Part shown: positions 1 to 11,030 of the stretch, piece by piece
How the letters are laid out: every line of letters begins with the position of its first letter
Numbering within the stretch: the stretch's first letter is position 1
NCBI GenBank assembly: GCA_024291935.2
Contig: CM044309.1
Span: 1,426,001-1,490,000 of the forward strand
Length of the DNA: 64,000 nt
Direction of reading: 5' to 3'
From: Okapia johnstoni
Lineage: Eukaryota; Chordata; Mammalia; Artiodactyla; Giraffidae
The notes under the pieces: generated by a model
The model's database searches: none
The model's input: only the letters and a program-made list of their open reading frames with translations
What the model was told of the DNA's origin: nothing
Made by a program: the position numbers and the translations under genes

Positions 1-19
1 TAGCATTTCACAGTTTTAT

Positions 20-60
20 ATATATATATGTATATATATATACACACATATATATACACT
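20..60. repeat. AT/AC-rich simple repeat
   Basis: Alternating TA with a short CA-containing stretch at the left edge of the window. It is low-complexity DNA with no coding content, and the tract may continue outside the window. Confidence 0.8.
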
Positions 61-1145
61 CAGCAAAAAATTATAAGCCGCTTTAAAAGCAATCACTGGA
101 TAGCAAAACAAAAGGTATTTAAATATATATTAATATATATGTTATATGCAAGTCACTTGATATGGTTTCTGGTATATACAGTTTGCTTTTAACATTAGAA
201 AATTTTATCCAAAAGTATTTATTGGGAATTCAAAAAGCCTAGAATAATTCGTTAGTATATTGCATACAACACTTATGGATTTATATGTAAAATGCTCATT
301 TCAAGGTTTCAGCTATTTCCTAGTATGCTCAGTTTCAACACTGATTTGGACCTTAAAAATGAAACTTTATTTTATATTTTAATATATTTATATAACATTA
401 GTTGTAATCAAGCATCAGTAATCAAGAATACTAAATTTCCTTTTAGGTTCAATTATTATGTTGACACCTTTGCAGTTTTTCCTAAGTTTCTTTCTTCCAT
501 CCCAGCAACTCACTGAATTCTCCTTCCTTCCTCTGATCTCACATGTTCATGTCTTCCATAAAAATCTTCACCATTTAATTGAATGTGGTAGGAAAGAGTT
601 TGCAGCTCTCAATGAGTGTTCGTGATGTGTACTGGAGTGTGAATTGCCACACCATTTTGGTAGAGCTTCCTGTCTCTTTTTCCTTCTTCATTGACACTTT
701 GAGAATTTACTGGAAGTTAAGAGGTTACTTTGGGACCTCACTCTCTGTCCTTTCGTCCTCCAGCCTCTTCTGGTTTCCTTTATTCCTGTTCCGCAGATTT
801 CATCTGACTGTCTGAATCCTGTCTGGTAGTGGTGGAGTCGAGATTGGTGGTGATGGCCTGGAAATGTAGCAGGGAGATCTGAAATGTAAAATATCCTAGT
901 CTAGGGGGAAGAGAAGTAGGTGAGCTGGACTGAAAGGAAGAGAAGAGGAAACCAGTGGCAGGTGCTGCTTTTCCTCCCTAACAAAACCCTCTCTCCTGAC
1001 TCTTGCCTCCCTTCTCATTTCCAAGTATATTTATCCCTCTCAGATCTCCAAAGATGTGTGGCTTTTGTTTGGGCTTTTTGTTTGTTTGTTTGTTTATATC
1101 TGTTCACTTTTCTGAGTTGCCAGTTCTTCACCTCCAAATCTGGGG
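61..1145. other. Unique AT-rich DNA, no gene seen
   Basis: About 1.1 kb without a recognisable repeat family. Short open frames up to about 170 codons lack splice context or family resemblance, and the longest one runs into the antisense of the adjacent BovB tail. I see no promoter, RNA gene or exon here. Confidence 0.5.
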
Positions 1146-2659
1146 TTCAGTTTCAGTTCAGTTGCTCAGTCGTGTCCGACTCTTTGCGACCCCATGAACT
1201 GCAGCACGCGAGGCCTCCCTGTCCATCACCAACTCCAAGAGTTTACCCAAACCCATGTCCATTGGTCGGTGATGCCATCCAACCATCTCATCCTCTGTTG
1301 TCCCCTTCTCCTCTTGCCCTCAATCTTTCCCAGCATCAGGGTCTTTTTCCAATGAGTCAGCTCTTCATATCAGGTGGCCAAAGTATTGGAGTTTCATCTT
1401 CAACATCAGTCCTTCCAATGAACACCCAGGACTGATCTCCCTTAGGATGGACTGGTTGGATCTCCTTGCAGTCCAAGGGACTCTCAAGAGTCTTCTCCAA
1501 CACCACAGTTCAAAAGCATCAATTCTTCGGCACTCAGCTTTCTTTATAGTCCAACTCTCACATCCATACATGACCACTGGATAAACCATAGCCTTGACTA
1601 GACGGACCTTTGTTGGTAAAGTAATGTCTCTGCTTTTTAATATGCTGTCTAGGTTGGTCATAGCTTTTTTTCCAAGGAGTAAGTGTCTTTTAATTTCATG
1701 GCTGCAATCACCATCTGCATTGATTTTGGAGCCCAGAAAAATAAAGTCAGCCACTGTTTCCACTGTTTCTCCATCTATTTGCCATGAAGTGATGGGACCG
1801 GATGCCATGATCTTAGTTTTCTGAATGTTGAGCCTTAAGCCAACTTTTTCACTCTCCTCTTTTACTTTCATCAAGAGGCTCTTTAGTTCTCCTTTGCTTT
1901 CTGCCATAAGGGTGGTGTCATCTGCATATCTGAGGTTATTGATATTTCTCCCAGCAATCTTGATTCCAGCTTGTGCTTCATCCAGCCCAGCATTTCTCAT
2001 GATGTACTCTGCATATAAGTTAAATAAGCAGGGTGACAATATACAGCCTTGGTGTACTCCTTTTCCTATTTGGAACCAGTCTGTTGTTCCATGTCCAGTT
2101 CTAACTGTTGCTTCCTGACCTGCACACAGGTTTCTCAAGAGGCAGGTCAGGTGGTCTGGTATTCCCATCTCTTTCAGAATTTTCCACAGTTTATTGTGGT
2201 CCACACAGTCAAAGGCTTTGGCATAGTCAATGAAACAGAAATAGATGTTTTTCTGGAACTCTCTTGCTTTTTCGATGGTCCAGTGGATATTGGCAATTTG
2301 ATCTCTGGTTCCTCTGCCTTTTCTAAAACCAGCTTGAACATCTGGAATTTCACGGTTCACGTATTGCTGAAGCCTGGCTTGGAGAATCTTAAGCATTACT
2401 TTACTAGTGTGTGAGATGAGTGCAATTGTGTGGTAGTTTGAGCATTCTTTGGCATTGCCTTTCTTTGGGATTGGAATGAAAAGTGACCTTTTCCAGTCGT
2501 GTGGCCACTGCTGAGTTTTCCAGATTTGCTGGCATATCAAGTGCAGCACTTTCACAGCATCATCTTTCAGGATTTGAAATAGCTCAACTGGAATTCCATC
2601 ACCTCCACTAGCTTTGTTCATAGTGATGCTTCCTAAGGCCCACTTGACTTCACATTCCA
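1146..2659 (-). mobile_element. BovB (RTE) LINE, 5'-truncated, minus strand
   Basis: The plus strand begins with the reverse complement of the BovB 3' end (repeated TTCAG, then the GTCGTGTCCGACTCTTTGCGACC-like block) and runs continuously through the C-terminal region and reverse transcriptase of ORF2. It stops near 2659 at the point encoding ECEVKWALGS, so the endonuclease half is missing, the usual 5' truncation of target-primed insertion. The 3' end is complete. No clean target-site duplication was found at the 5' junction, where about 28 bp of unexplained sequence precedes the L1 flank. Confidence 0.95.
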
Positions 2660-2765
2660 CATATGAACTATGTGGTAAACCACAAACCAAAATCTGCAAT
2701 AGGTTCACACGTTCATGCATACAAAATAGAAAGGAACCTAAACAACAGAAAAGAAAATTATTCAA
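1365..2765 (-). pseudogene. BovB ORF2 reverse-transcriptase remnant (466 codons open)
   Basis: This frame encodes the RT and C-terminal part of the BovB ORF2 polyprotein, which in an intact element copies its own RNA at the nicked target. About the first 36 residues come from flanking DNA. RT motifs follow in order: FRKGRGTRDQIAN near residue 147, FIDYAKAFDCVD near 178, GVHQGCILSPCLFNLYAEYIM near 236, and the catalytic YADD at 280-283, then LGSKI and the C-terminal [20 protein letters not shown]. The frame ends at GHLI where the consensus reads GHLMRR. This fits a CGA to TGA (CpG decay) nonsense change, and a one-base A insertion lies just beyond. The endonuclease is missing, so it cannot act as an autonomous element. 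It is a remnant, not a host gene. Confidence 0.9.
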
Positions 2766-3458
2766 TCACAAGGGAAAAGATCACAAAAAGAATGGGACAG
2801 ATATAAACTAAAATTAGTTAACAAAACTAAAAACAGTCAAGAAAATGACAATAAGTAATACCTGTCAATAACACTTTGAATAACACTTTGAGTGGGATAA
2901 ACACTCCAGTCAAAAGACAGAGGGTGACTGAATGGGTATGCTACCTACAATAGATTCACTCCAGATCTAGGGGCACGCAAAGACCGAAAATGAAGGGAAG
3001 GAGAAAGATACTCCGTGAAAATGGGAATGAGAAGACAGTTGGGGTACCAATATGCATATCAAACAAAATGAACTTTAAAACAAAGGCTGTAACAGAAACA
3101 AAGACAGGTGTTACATAATGATAAAGGAGGTCAAGCCAAGACACGGATATAATATCGGTAAATGTTTATGCACACAGCACAGGAGCACCTAACATATAAA
3201 GTGAACAGTAACTTTAGATGTAACGGGAGAATTTGACTATAATATAGTAATTGTAGGGGACTTTAATACCCCACTTACATCAGTGGATAGATCATCCAGA
3301 CAAAACCTCAGTCAGCAAGCACTGGCCTTAAACAATGCATTAGATCAGATGTATTTAATAATATCTGTAGAATATGCCAGTCAAAAACTTCAGAATCCTA
3401 TCAGGTGTACATGGAACAGTCTCCTGAATTGATCACGTTAGGCCTCAAAACAAGTCTC
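2690..3458 (+). mobile_element. L1 LINE fragment, ORF2 endonuclease region
   Basis: Decayed L1 ORF2 N-terminal region. Recognisable blocks include the AACTAAAATTAGTTAACAAA segment, the part encoding NVYAHSTGAP-like text near 3160, and GDFNTPLTSVDRSSRQ near 3255-3300, which belongs to the L1 apurinic endonuclease domain. Several frameshifts and stops make it non-functional. It is cut off at 3458, where an L1 3' end in the opposite orientation begins. Confidence 0.85.
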
Positions 3459-3460
3459 AG

Positions 3461-3700
3461 TAATTTTTTTTTAATTGAAGTATGGTTTATTGGTGCTATT
3501 TGTTTCAGGTGTACAGCATACTGATTCAGTATTTTTATAGATTATACTCCATCTAAAGTTATTAAAAATCAGTGAGTATATTTCTCTGTGCTGTACATTA
3601 TACCCTTGTTGCTTATCTATTTTATATATTACTATATTTGTATTTGTATTTCTTAATGCCATACCACTCTCTTGCCCCGTCTTTCTCCCCACTTTGTTCT
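3461..3700 (-). mobile_element. L1 3' end (artiodactyl type), minus strand
   Basis: A poly-T start is followed by TTAATTGAAGTATGGTTTATTG, the TTTCAGGTGTACAGCA block and CTGTGCTGTACATTATACC. Together these are the reverse complement of the 3' UTR shared by L1 copies of cetartiodactyls. It is a short 5'-truncated copy. Confidence 0.8.
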
Positions 3701-5170
3701 GATGAGGAAATTGAGTGTTCTAGTTACTCTACCTTTGTTACAGATTATATCAAAGCAGCCATTTGTTATGCTCATGGATTTGTGGACAAGAAATTCAAAT
3801 GGGGATGGCTTATCTTTCCATTCCACAGTGTCCGAGACCTCAGCTGGAAGCCTTGAAAACAGAGCCTGTGGTCATCCGAAGGCTCGTCCACTGACGAGTT
3901 GAGTAGTTGATGCTGATGGATGCTGAGGACTGTTTTCTAAGAGCGTGGTGGGTGGGTTTCAGGGGCGAGGGTTAGGAGTGGAGAGGGAGAGAGGGATGGA
4001 GCAACAGAGAGAGGGCGAGGGGCGAGGGGCGGAGAGAGGTCATTGGTGTCAGCAGCCTTTGGAAGGAAAGGCAGCCTAACTGGTCATGTTCTGCTCCTTG
4101 GGGGCTGCCCACTTTCAAGGCGAGGAGACGCTGGCTTTTCCTCTTCAGGGAGAAGCGACAAGGTTCTGAAGAGAAGTGTTGGTGTGGTCACGTTTATGAA
4201 ATGCAGTTCACCGCACGGAGGCTCGGAGCTTAGGTGACACTCCCAAACAGCCAGTAAGCGGGGCCACCTCAGCAGATCCATGCACTGGTCTCTGAGTTTG
4301 TGTGCTTGTTGCTTGGTTCTGTCGCAGAGGAGAGTGTTGTGGGGTCAATACGACCTTAAAAGAACTGCTGTGAGTAAGCAAGCAAAGAAAGTGACATGAA
4401 CAACTTGAATTCCAAGTTTTGACTCTTACAGAAGACTCCTAGGCTTCAAGATTTACACATCACTGAGACAATAGTTTGTATGTGTTTTGGTACCTTTTCA
4501 ATGTCATCTATTCACTTTTTTCCTTAAATTGCATTCTTTGTGCATATATCTTGTAACTCACCACTTCTCCCTACACATGCGCTCTGGTTGCTCCTTTTAT
4601 TCAGGGTAGGATCTTTGTCCAATCTGATTCATCTCTCTACCCTGACAACACATATTATGAGAAGCTGGCTCATAGTAAAGCCTCAATAAATGCTTGTCAA
4701 ATGAATAAAAATGAGTTTATGTTAGCATAAAATGGCAGAATAGTATAACTGGCTTTTGTCTGCTCTGGGGTACTTTGATTTTGGGTATCGGGAGAACTGA
4801 GCAAACGTGCTTTAAAATGGTAAACGTCAGATGCATTTTACGGTGAATATAGTAGTAGTGGATTCAGTCCTGAAGCGCCAATAGACCCGTGAAGGAAACA
4901 TTTTAATTCTTGGTTTTCGAAATGTAATGTGGGCTCTTTTCTAGGAATAAAGATAAATCAGGTCAAAAGATGTTTGGATGGTAAGAAGGTCTCCTTCTCA
5001 ATATATCTATCTATTTATCAATATTCTATTTGTAATTTAACATAACTCATAAATAAGATCATGTTGCTTGTGGTATTCTATTTTTTTTTACTCTTAAAGA
5101 TATATCTTAGAGATCTTTTTATGTAAGTACGTGTAGAATTACCATAGTCTTATATTGTTATGTACAATTT
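3701..5170. other. Unique DNA, no gene seen
   Basis: This stretch holds a purine-rich GAGAGGG/GAGGGGC tract at about 3975-4040, a moderately GC-rich segment to about 4290, then AT-rich DNA. Open frames are short (about 65-95 codons) and resemble nothing known to me. A sequence like the end of an old 3' UTR or L2 tail (CCTCAATAAATGCTTGTCAAATGAATAAA-like, near 4680-4708) hints at a very old repeat 3' end. Confidence 0.4.
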
Positions 5171-5232
5171 TGTGGTGTAGGCACACTTTATGAATGAAAT
5201 AGTGTGGTGTAGGCACACTTATGAATGAAATA
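5171..5232. repeat. Two-copy tandem duplication, 32-bp period
   Basis: TGTGGTGTAGGCACACTT and the following ATGAATGAAATA are present twice, head to tail. The copies start at 5171 and 5203 and differ by one T. This is a local tandem duplication with no coding role seen. Confidence 0.85.
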
Positions 5233-5512
5233 AGGATTTCTGGACAGTAAGGTGACCTACATTTTATTGTTGACTATTATAAATAATGTTGCATTGGTAT
5301 ACTTGTGCATAACAGGAATTTCTATAGGATGGGTAAAAGGATACACTTTTTTTATGTTTAAAATTTTCATAGCTACTAACACATTACTCTCTTAAATGAC
5401 TATCAATATTTTCTTATATCTTTTCAATGCTGACTTCGTTGTACTTTACCTAGGTAAATTATAGTATAGTACATTATAGTACGTTATAGTACATAAAGAA
5501 TCTTCATGTCAG

Positions 5513-5553
5513 TAAGGGAAGGATTTTTTTTTTTTTTTTAAGGGAAGGATTTT
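5513..5553. repeat. Poly-T tract flanked by 15-bp direct repeats
   Basis: TAAGGGAAGGATTTT occurs at 5513-5527 and again at 5539-5553 with only T residues between. The arrangement looks like a bare poly(A) tail inserted in minus orientation with its target-site duplication. A simple tandem duplication followed by T-run growth is the alternative. Confidence 0.7.
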
Positions 5554-5554
5554 G

Positions 5555-5755
5555 AATTGATGTCTGGTTTGAAATTTTTACTTTGCCACTATCTGTATGA
5601 CCTTGGGTAATTTGCTGCTTTTTTTTCTTTTCAGCTTCACTTTCTTCATAAAATAAAGATAGTGATAACAACCTTACTGAACTGTTGAAAAGATTTAATG
5701 AGATAACTGCATATGTGAAGTGCTTGGTGAAATTCTTGGAGCTAAGAATTATAGT
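5555..5755 (+). mobile_element. MIR SINE, plus strand
   Basis: The degenerate MIR core is readable: ACTTTGCCACTATCTGTATGACCTTGGGTAA, then a TCACTTTCTTCATAAAATAAAGATAGTGATAA block and the GTTGAAAAGATTTAATGAGATAA end. This is an ancient mammalian tRNA-derived SINE with no coding capacity. Confidence 0.75.
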
Positions 5756-5799
5756 TAAATTTTTTTCCTGTCCTTTATTAAGTTTTTAATATATTTTAA

Positions 5800-5960
5800 T
5801 TTAATTATATTTTATTTATTTATATATAAATAACATATAATAATTTTATTATATATTATAATAAAAAATATAATATAATTATATTAATAATATACCATTT
5901 ATTGTGCATTTATTATTTTAATTTAATGTATTTTAATATTTTAATATATTTAAAATAAAA
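5800..5960. repeat. AT low-complexity region
   Basis: Imperfect TTTA/TAAT/ATTAT repeats with almost no G or C over about 160 bp. Nothing else is visible inside it. Confidence 0.75.
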
Positions 5961-6952
5961 ACTTGATAAAGGAAAGGAAGAAATTTAACTATGATATATA
6001 AGCCCTATTTTGGCCCTTCCACATCTTATTGTCAAGTCCTGCTTGATTACTAAATTTTCAGGAGAGTAGCATTTCTTCTGAACTTATAGCTTAAACACAC
6101 ATACACACACATGCATACACATATGAAGAATACATTTTTGTTTTCCTGACTTTAAAAATCCACACACCTGGGATTGTTTTTTTTTAAACTTCCTTTTAAT
6201 TGCTCTCTTTGATCATATGCAAATCATTGTTTCTTGACAACATTTGTGTCTTACAAAGCATGTTTTAATGGTGCTATATCATGCTAATCCTGGAGAAAAG
6301 CTATAGTTTTTCTGAATATTGTTTTTCACTGCAAATGTACTACCCTAGGGAAATATTTTTAAAAGCTGTAGTTTCAACCTGTTAATGTAAAATGTTCCCG
6401 AGAAAAAGATAAACTACAAAATTAAAAATTCATGTTTATACTGTAACCCTTGATTGTGTTTCCAGAAATTGCCTGGTCTGAATGAAATTAGTTTATAATG
6501 AGTTTTAGAAGAAATGAAGAAAATAGAGGTATTGGAAAATGAAATGTCTCTTAATTGAAAAGCGACTATGATTGTTTCTTTCCAATCTAAATCGAATTAT
6601 TATGACAGTGGTTTCAAGCAATTGGACAGAGAAGAACTATTCTCTGGAAATAATGACTTCATTATATAACCTAAAAATAAAAAACCTATAAATAAAAAAC
6701 TTTAGTTGTCTTTCTACTGAAATAAATGATTTAAAAATGAACATATTTTTATTCCTGTTCCTCTGCAGAATCCATTTTTAAAGTAATACTTATATTACTT
6801 TAAGTATATTATATATAATATATCATATTGTATTATATATATTATATTTTAATATTTATATTACCATTAGAAGACAAGTGTCTGGTCCTGTACTGGAATT
6901 TTCATTTGGGCTACTAGGAAATATAAGCTACCTAGGCAAAAGAAGTGAAACT

Positions 6953-6956
<4 letters not shown>

Positions 6957-6990
<34 letters not shown>
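6957..6990. repeat. (AT)n microsatellite
   Basis: An uninterrupted run of about 17 AT units. It is self-complementary and so able to extrude a hairpin. Confidence 0.9.
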
Positions 6991-6993
<3 letters not shown>

Positions 6994-7610
6994 ATATGTA
7001 TTAGGGTAAATAAAATATATATGGTTTTAATTGAGTTGCCTTCATAGAAGTTTTAACAATTAATTTTTAAATTTACTATTTGAGATGAATATAATTTAAT
7101 TTTTCAGAAATATAATTTTCATTTTATATTATATATACACACACATACACAATCCCAGTACATGAAAAAACACTACATTGGATGTAGTAGGATGCACCAA
7201 ATGTTGATGCTTATAAAAGAAGCCTGATGAATTCATTTTCCTCACATGATAAGAGAAAGAATACTTTTGTTTTTTTACCTTTTAGGGAAAATAATCTCCC
7301 CAAACTCCAATACTCACTAGATTTTTAATACTGTGAAGTACTACCTAATTTTCACCTCAATAACAAATACTAATTGTCCAAATCCAGATGTTAGAAATAA
7401 TTACTGAAGCCTTCAATCATTTTCCTTTTCCCATTTACTGGTACATGGACCAGGCAAATCATTATTCAGGCATAGCCCTTAAACTCTTGGAGTCTTGATT
7501 GGGTTCTCACATTTTGGAAATTGGGAAATTTGATAAAAAATGTAATAATACTTATCTGCCTATTTGCGTGTATGTTCGTTTATCTAGGTAATGTCTACCT
7601 ACCCTATGAA

Positions 7611-7816
7611 GGGCTTCGTGGGTGGCGCTAGTGGTAAGAACCCATCTGCCAATGCAGGAGATATAAGAGAGGCGGGTTTGGTCCCTGGTGGGGAAGGTCC
7701 CCTGAAACAGGGCATGGCGACCCAGTCCAGGATTCTTGCCTGGAGAGAGGATCCTGGTGGGCTACAGTCTAGGGTTGCCGAGAGTCGGACGTGACTAGAG
7801 CGACTGAGTGCGCATG
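7611..7816 (+). mobile_element. Bov-tA SINE, plus strand
   Basis: The tRNA-Glu-like head (GGGCTTCGTGGGTGGCGCTAG, with A-box and GGTTTGGTCCC B-box-like positions) is followed by the Bov-A body. It ends with GAGAGTCGGACGTGACTAGAGCGACTGAG. It is full length with scattered substitutions. No clear TSD was found. Confidence 0.93.
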
Positions 7817-7903
7817 TTCCTGTGAACCTCTGTCCGTCTCTCACCAGCTTACCTAGTGTGTGTACTATGCATGTTACTCTTTCTTTACTAGACATTTACT
7901 GTC

Positions 7904-7905
<2 letters not shown>

Positions 7906-7958
<53 letters not shown>
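7906..7958. repeat. (TG)n microsatellite
   Basis: About 26 uninterrupted TG units. It produces an artificial VCVCVC reading frame on the plus strand, which is not a protein. Confidence 0.98.
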
Positions 7959-7961
<3 letters not shown>

Positions 7962-8704
7962 GTCAATTACATTTCTTTCCCATTTTTGTGTGACATTCGG
8001 TAGATTGACTTTTAGAATATAGGAACTTGGGAACAAATGCTCATAGAATCACACTTTGGGGAGTTGTAATTTGAAAATTCTTTCTTGTTTTGAACTGGAA
8101 TTTTGTCCATTGAGCTCACGTTACTAGCAAGCAGCACGCCCGGTCTTTCCTGAAACACTAATCTCATTTCATAGTCCTGCTGTTCCTTTCTCCTTTCATC
8201 TGTAACTTAATCCGCTCCTGCAGGGTTTCACACTGGGCTTTGGGGCTTTGTCTTAGATATGTATCTCCAAACAAGAAATATTTATATGTTCAAATATCTG
8301 TGTGTATCTCCCTCCCTGGTAAGTTTCTTTTTCTGTATTCTGATTGTTAATCTTATTCTCCATAAATCTCAGTTGCAGGCAATTCTTAAAAATGTCACCT
8401 ATGTTTATATCAATGTGTAAAGGTAACAAACATAATCAGAGATTATAAACTAGTATGATTAAAACAACCTTAAGTCTAATTCTTATTCCTTCTGTATGCT
8501 TCTCTCAAGGATAAATCTTTTGAAAATAAGACTTGCCCAAATGAATATCTCAAAACTCCTCACCAAGTCTGTACCGTGTAGCGAATGAAGTATGAATGCT
8601 GTATTAGGTATTGCAGACCCTTTAATCCATCTTGCCAACTTTATCTACAGCTAGTCTCTCATCAAAAACTTGATCAAAATAAATCTGCTCATTATTCCCT
8701 GATA
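7959..8704. other. Unique DNA, no gene seen
   Basis: About 750 bp of ordinary composition. I recognise no repeat family, no exon-like frame and no RNA gene. Confidence 0.45.
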
Positions 8705-8872
8705 GGCAGTGTATTTAGAGAGACCAGCTTGTCTGTATTTGATTTCTGCTCGGCTACTTTCTCACTGTATAGCTTGGGTAAACTAATTAAACTGTCTGTG
8801 TCACTAAAAGAGAACTAATAACAGTATCTGCTACATAGGGTTATTGTGGGGAGTGAAATGTTCTTACCTAAA
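8705..8872 (+). mobile_element. MIR SINE, plus strand
   Basis: Decayed MIR: GATTTCTGCTCGGCTACTTTCTCACTGTATAGCTTGGGTAA, then ATAACAGTATCTGCTACATAGGGTTATTGTGGGGAGTGAAATG. The order and spacing match the MIR core and 3' part. Confidence 0.75.
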
Positions 8873-9375
8873 AGTCACAGAAAACCGTCCGTGACACACG
8901 GAAAGAGTTTAATAGATTATATCAGCAAAAATGGCAGATTTGACTGTATTTTCATATGCCACTTCTTTTTTCAAAAATCATTACATTTTTTGTTTATTTC
9001 AGCTCTCTTTTGCTTCAAGACACATTTCAGATCCAATCTCCATTCTCCAGTGATGTCTACTCTTCTGAACTGGTGTGTTTCTTTTCTTTGTCATTGATGC
9101 TGTGCTCAGTTAGAGCAGTTGCATTATTTATTGTTCAAGCTGAGGTTGTTTTGATAGTGAAAGTGAGTACTGCTGATAATTACGCTGGGACAGCTGGCAT
9201 AAACTGGCACTGACCTGGGCAAAGAGACAGACGATTACCTTCTGAGTAGTGTAGCCCTAAGTTATCAGATCTGTTATTATCAAGTCACAGCACACTATCT
9301 TTATATGCAAATTGGTATGGCAAATCTCCCATAAATTTATGTGACAGAAAATGAGATTCATTAAAGTGCACCTTT
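8873..9375. other. Unique DNA, no gene seen
   Basis: About 500 bp. Two overlapping frames of about 84 codons (8846-9213) encode hydrophobic, Phe/Ser-rich text typical of T-rich noncoding DNA. I do not call a gene. Confidence 0.45.
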
Positions 9376-9412
9376 AGAGTCAGACACGACTGAGCGACTA
9401 AGCACACACGTA
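9376..9412 (+). mobile_element. Orphan BovB/Bov-tA 3' terminus
   Basis: AGAGTCAGACACGACTGAGC and the following GACTAAGCACACAC are the last bases of a Bov-tA or BovB element, without its body. It is either an extremely 5'-truncated insertion or a deletion remnant. Confidence 0.7.
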
Positions 9413-10200
9413 CACACGATGACCCTCAGCTGTCTCCAGCCATTCCAAGAGCACTGTTTCCCGAATGTTCAGACGCAAACACCCCAGTGTCTTCTGCTCA
9501 GTCCTCTTCATGAACAGAGCTTGATCCTCAGGTGTCTGCGGCCTTCCTGACCACTGATAACTTACAAGATGGACGCTCCACGCGGTGCTCCTACATTGCC
9601 TGGCCCCTGACTCCCTGCCTTACCCCTCCTGATCCTCTCAGGATGGGGAAGAACTACCCTCGTTCCTGTCATTCCTCGCACAGTACTTGTACTTGGTCTT
9701 CTTAAATGATCCTCAACACAACTGAGACCATGGAAATTCTTGCTCAGGTTTTATTGATGCACCACGGTAAAAGAAAGAAGAGTAGGGAGGTTTCAGTTGG
9801 AGAATTCCCAACAGCCATTGCTTAAACTTGTGCTCACACCTCTGAGCTTACGGCCTCATTCTTTGCCTAGCTCTCAGCCTGTGTCCTCTGACCGGGGACA
9901 ACTCACTCCTCACTGTTGGAACCACCCCAGAATTCTCAGTCATCTTTGTACATCAGATGCTCCTTCCCAGAAAGAGACTAGTGTCCCTCATACCCAAGTC
10001 CCCTACCACCCTCTTCCCATCCCAGCTCTCTGGTTTAACCTCTTTTTCTATGATCGACACAGGAAAACTCCTCTTTTCTGGAAAAACCATCCCAGTACTC
10101 AAGGAAGTTGGTTTGGTTCTATTCTCTTATTGAAATAATTCTACTAGCCCAATATTGGTATATTTCCCTAAAACCAGGATATTTGGCTTTCTTCATTATT
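9413..10200. other. Unique DNA, no gene seen
   Basis: Mixed composition, slightly GC-richer near 9540-9660. A 113-codon plus frame (9797-10138) has no recognisable domain and no convincing splice sites. The last part may be the body of the L2 whose 3' end follows the BovB at 10213. Confidence 0.4.
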
Positions 10201-10212
10201 ACCTGTTATATA

Positions 10213-10583
10213 CTTTTGAACTGTGGTATTGGAGAAGACTCTTGAGAGTCCCTTGGACTGCAAGGAGATCCAATCAGTCCATCCTAAAGGAAATCAGTCC
10301 TGAATATTCATTGGAAGGACTGATGCTGAAGCTGAAACTCCAATACTTTGGCCACCTGATGCGAAGAACTGACTCAGTGGAAAAGACCCTGATGCCGGGA
10401 AAGATTGAACACAGGAGGAGAAGGGGATGACAGAGGATAAGATGGTTGGATGGCATCACCGACTCGATGGACATGAGTTTGAGCAAGTTCTGGGAGTTGG
10501 TGATGGACAGGGAGGCCTGGCGTGCTACAGTCCATGGGGTCGCAAAGAGTCGGACACGACTGAGTGACTCAACTGACTGACTG
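10213..10583 (+). mobile_element. BovB LINE 3' end, plus strand, with TSD
   Basis: It begins within the ORF2 C-terminus ([21 protein letters not shown]) and runs to the complete BovB 3' end. A 12-bp target-site duplication, ACCTGTTATATA, lies at 10201-10212 and 10584-10595, so both boundaries are firm. It is a 371-bp 5'-truncated copy. Confidence 0.97.
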
Positions 10584-10595
10584 ACCTGTTATATA

Positions 10596-10745
10596 GTATC
10601 TACTACTTTATTATGCTGTTTGCCGCTTCATAAATATGTTCTGTATCCTCAACTTGACTGTTCCTTGAGAGCAGGTATTTCTGTTGTCTGGCAAAGTTCC
10701 TGACACTGAGCTGATGTTGTATGAAAGTTTGTGATTGATGAGTGC
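10596..10745 (+). mobile_element. L2-like LINE 3' end, plus strand
   Basis: TTGACTGTTCCTTGAGAGCAGG followed by a GGCAAAGTTCCTGACAC block resembles the L2 3' end (gactgtgagctccttgagggcagg type). The BovB at 10213-10583 appears to have inserted into it. The resemblance is modest. Confidence 0.45.
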
Positions 10746-10816
10746 GGGGTGGTACAGTAATGCAGAACACTCCTCATTCGTGAAATACCCCTTCCTTCCT
10801 GAAATATTGTTTTTTC

Positions 10817-11030
10817 CTTGTTGTTGTCTTTCAGTCTCTTAAGTTGTGTGTGACTCTCTGCGACTCCATGGGCTGCAGCACGCCAGGCTGCCCTGTCCTT
10901 CACCATCTCCCAGAGTTTGCTCACATTCATGTCCATTGAGTTGGTGATACAGTCTAACCTTGTCCTCTGCTGCCCCCTTCTCCTTTTGCCTCCAGTCTTT
11001 CCCAGCATCAGGGTCTTTTCCAATGAGTCA
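10817..11030 (-). mobile_element. BovB LINE 3' end, minus strand
   Basis: Reverse complement of the BovB tail, from a TTGTTGTTGTCTTTCAGTC start through the GACTCCATGGGCTGCAGCACGC block to CCAATGAGTCA. It is about 214 bp long and strongly 5'-truncated. The 3' tail has TTG units instead of TTCAG repeats. Confidence 0.9.

Larger units (their letters stand above)
5756..7610. other. AT-rich unique DNA, no gene seen
   Basis: Very AT-rich DNA with several TTTATT/TATAAT low-complexity patches (5800-5960, 6785-6865), an (AT)n run and a TATACACAC patch near 7125-7152. No open frame above 60 codons lies here and no repeat family is recognisable. Confidence 0.5.

Noticed and set aside
920..1435. 171-codon plus-strand frame
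   Set aside because: Its second half is the antisense translation of the BovB tail ([20 protein letters not shown]). The first half is unique DNA without a domain.
7822..8022. Frame rich in alternating Val-Cys on the plus strand
   Set aside because: It is the translation of the (TG)n microsatellite at 7906-7958.
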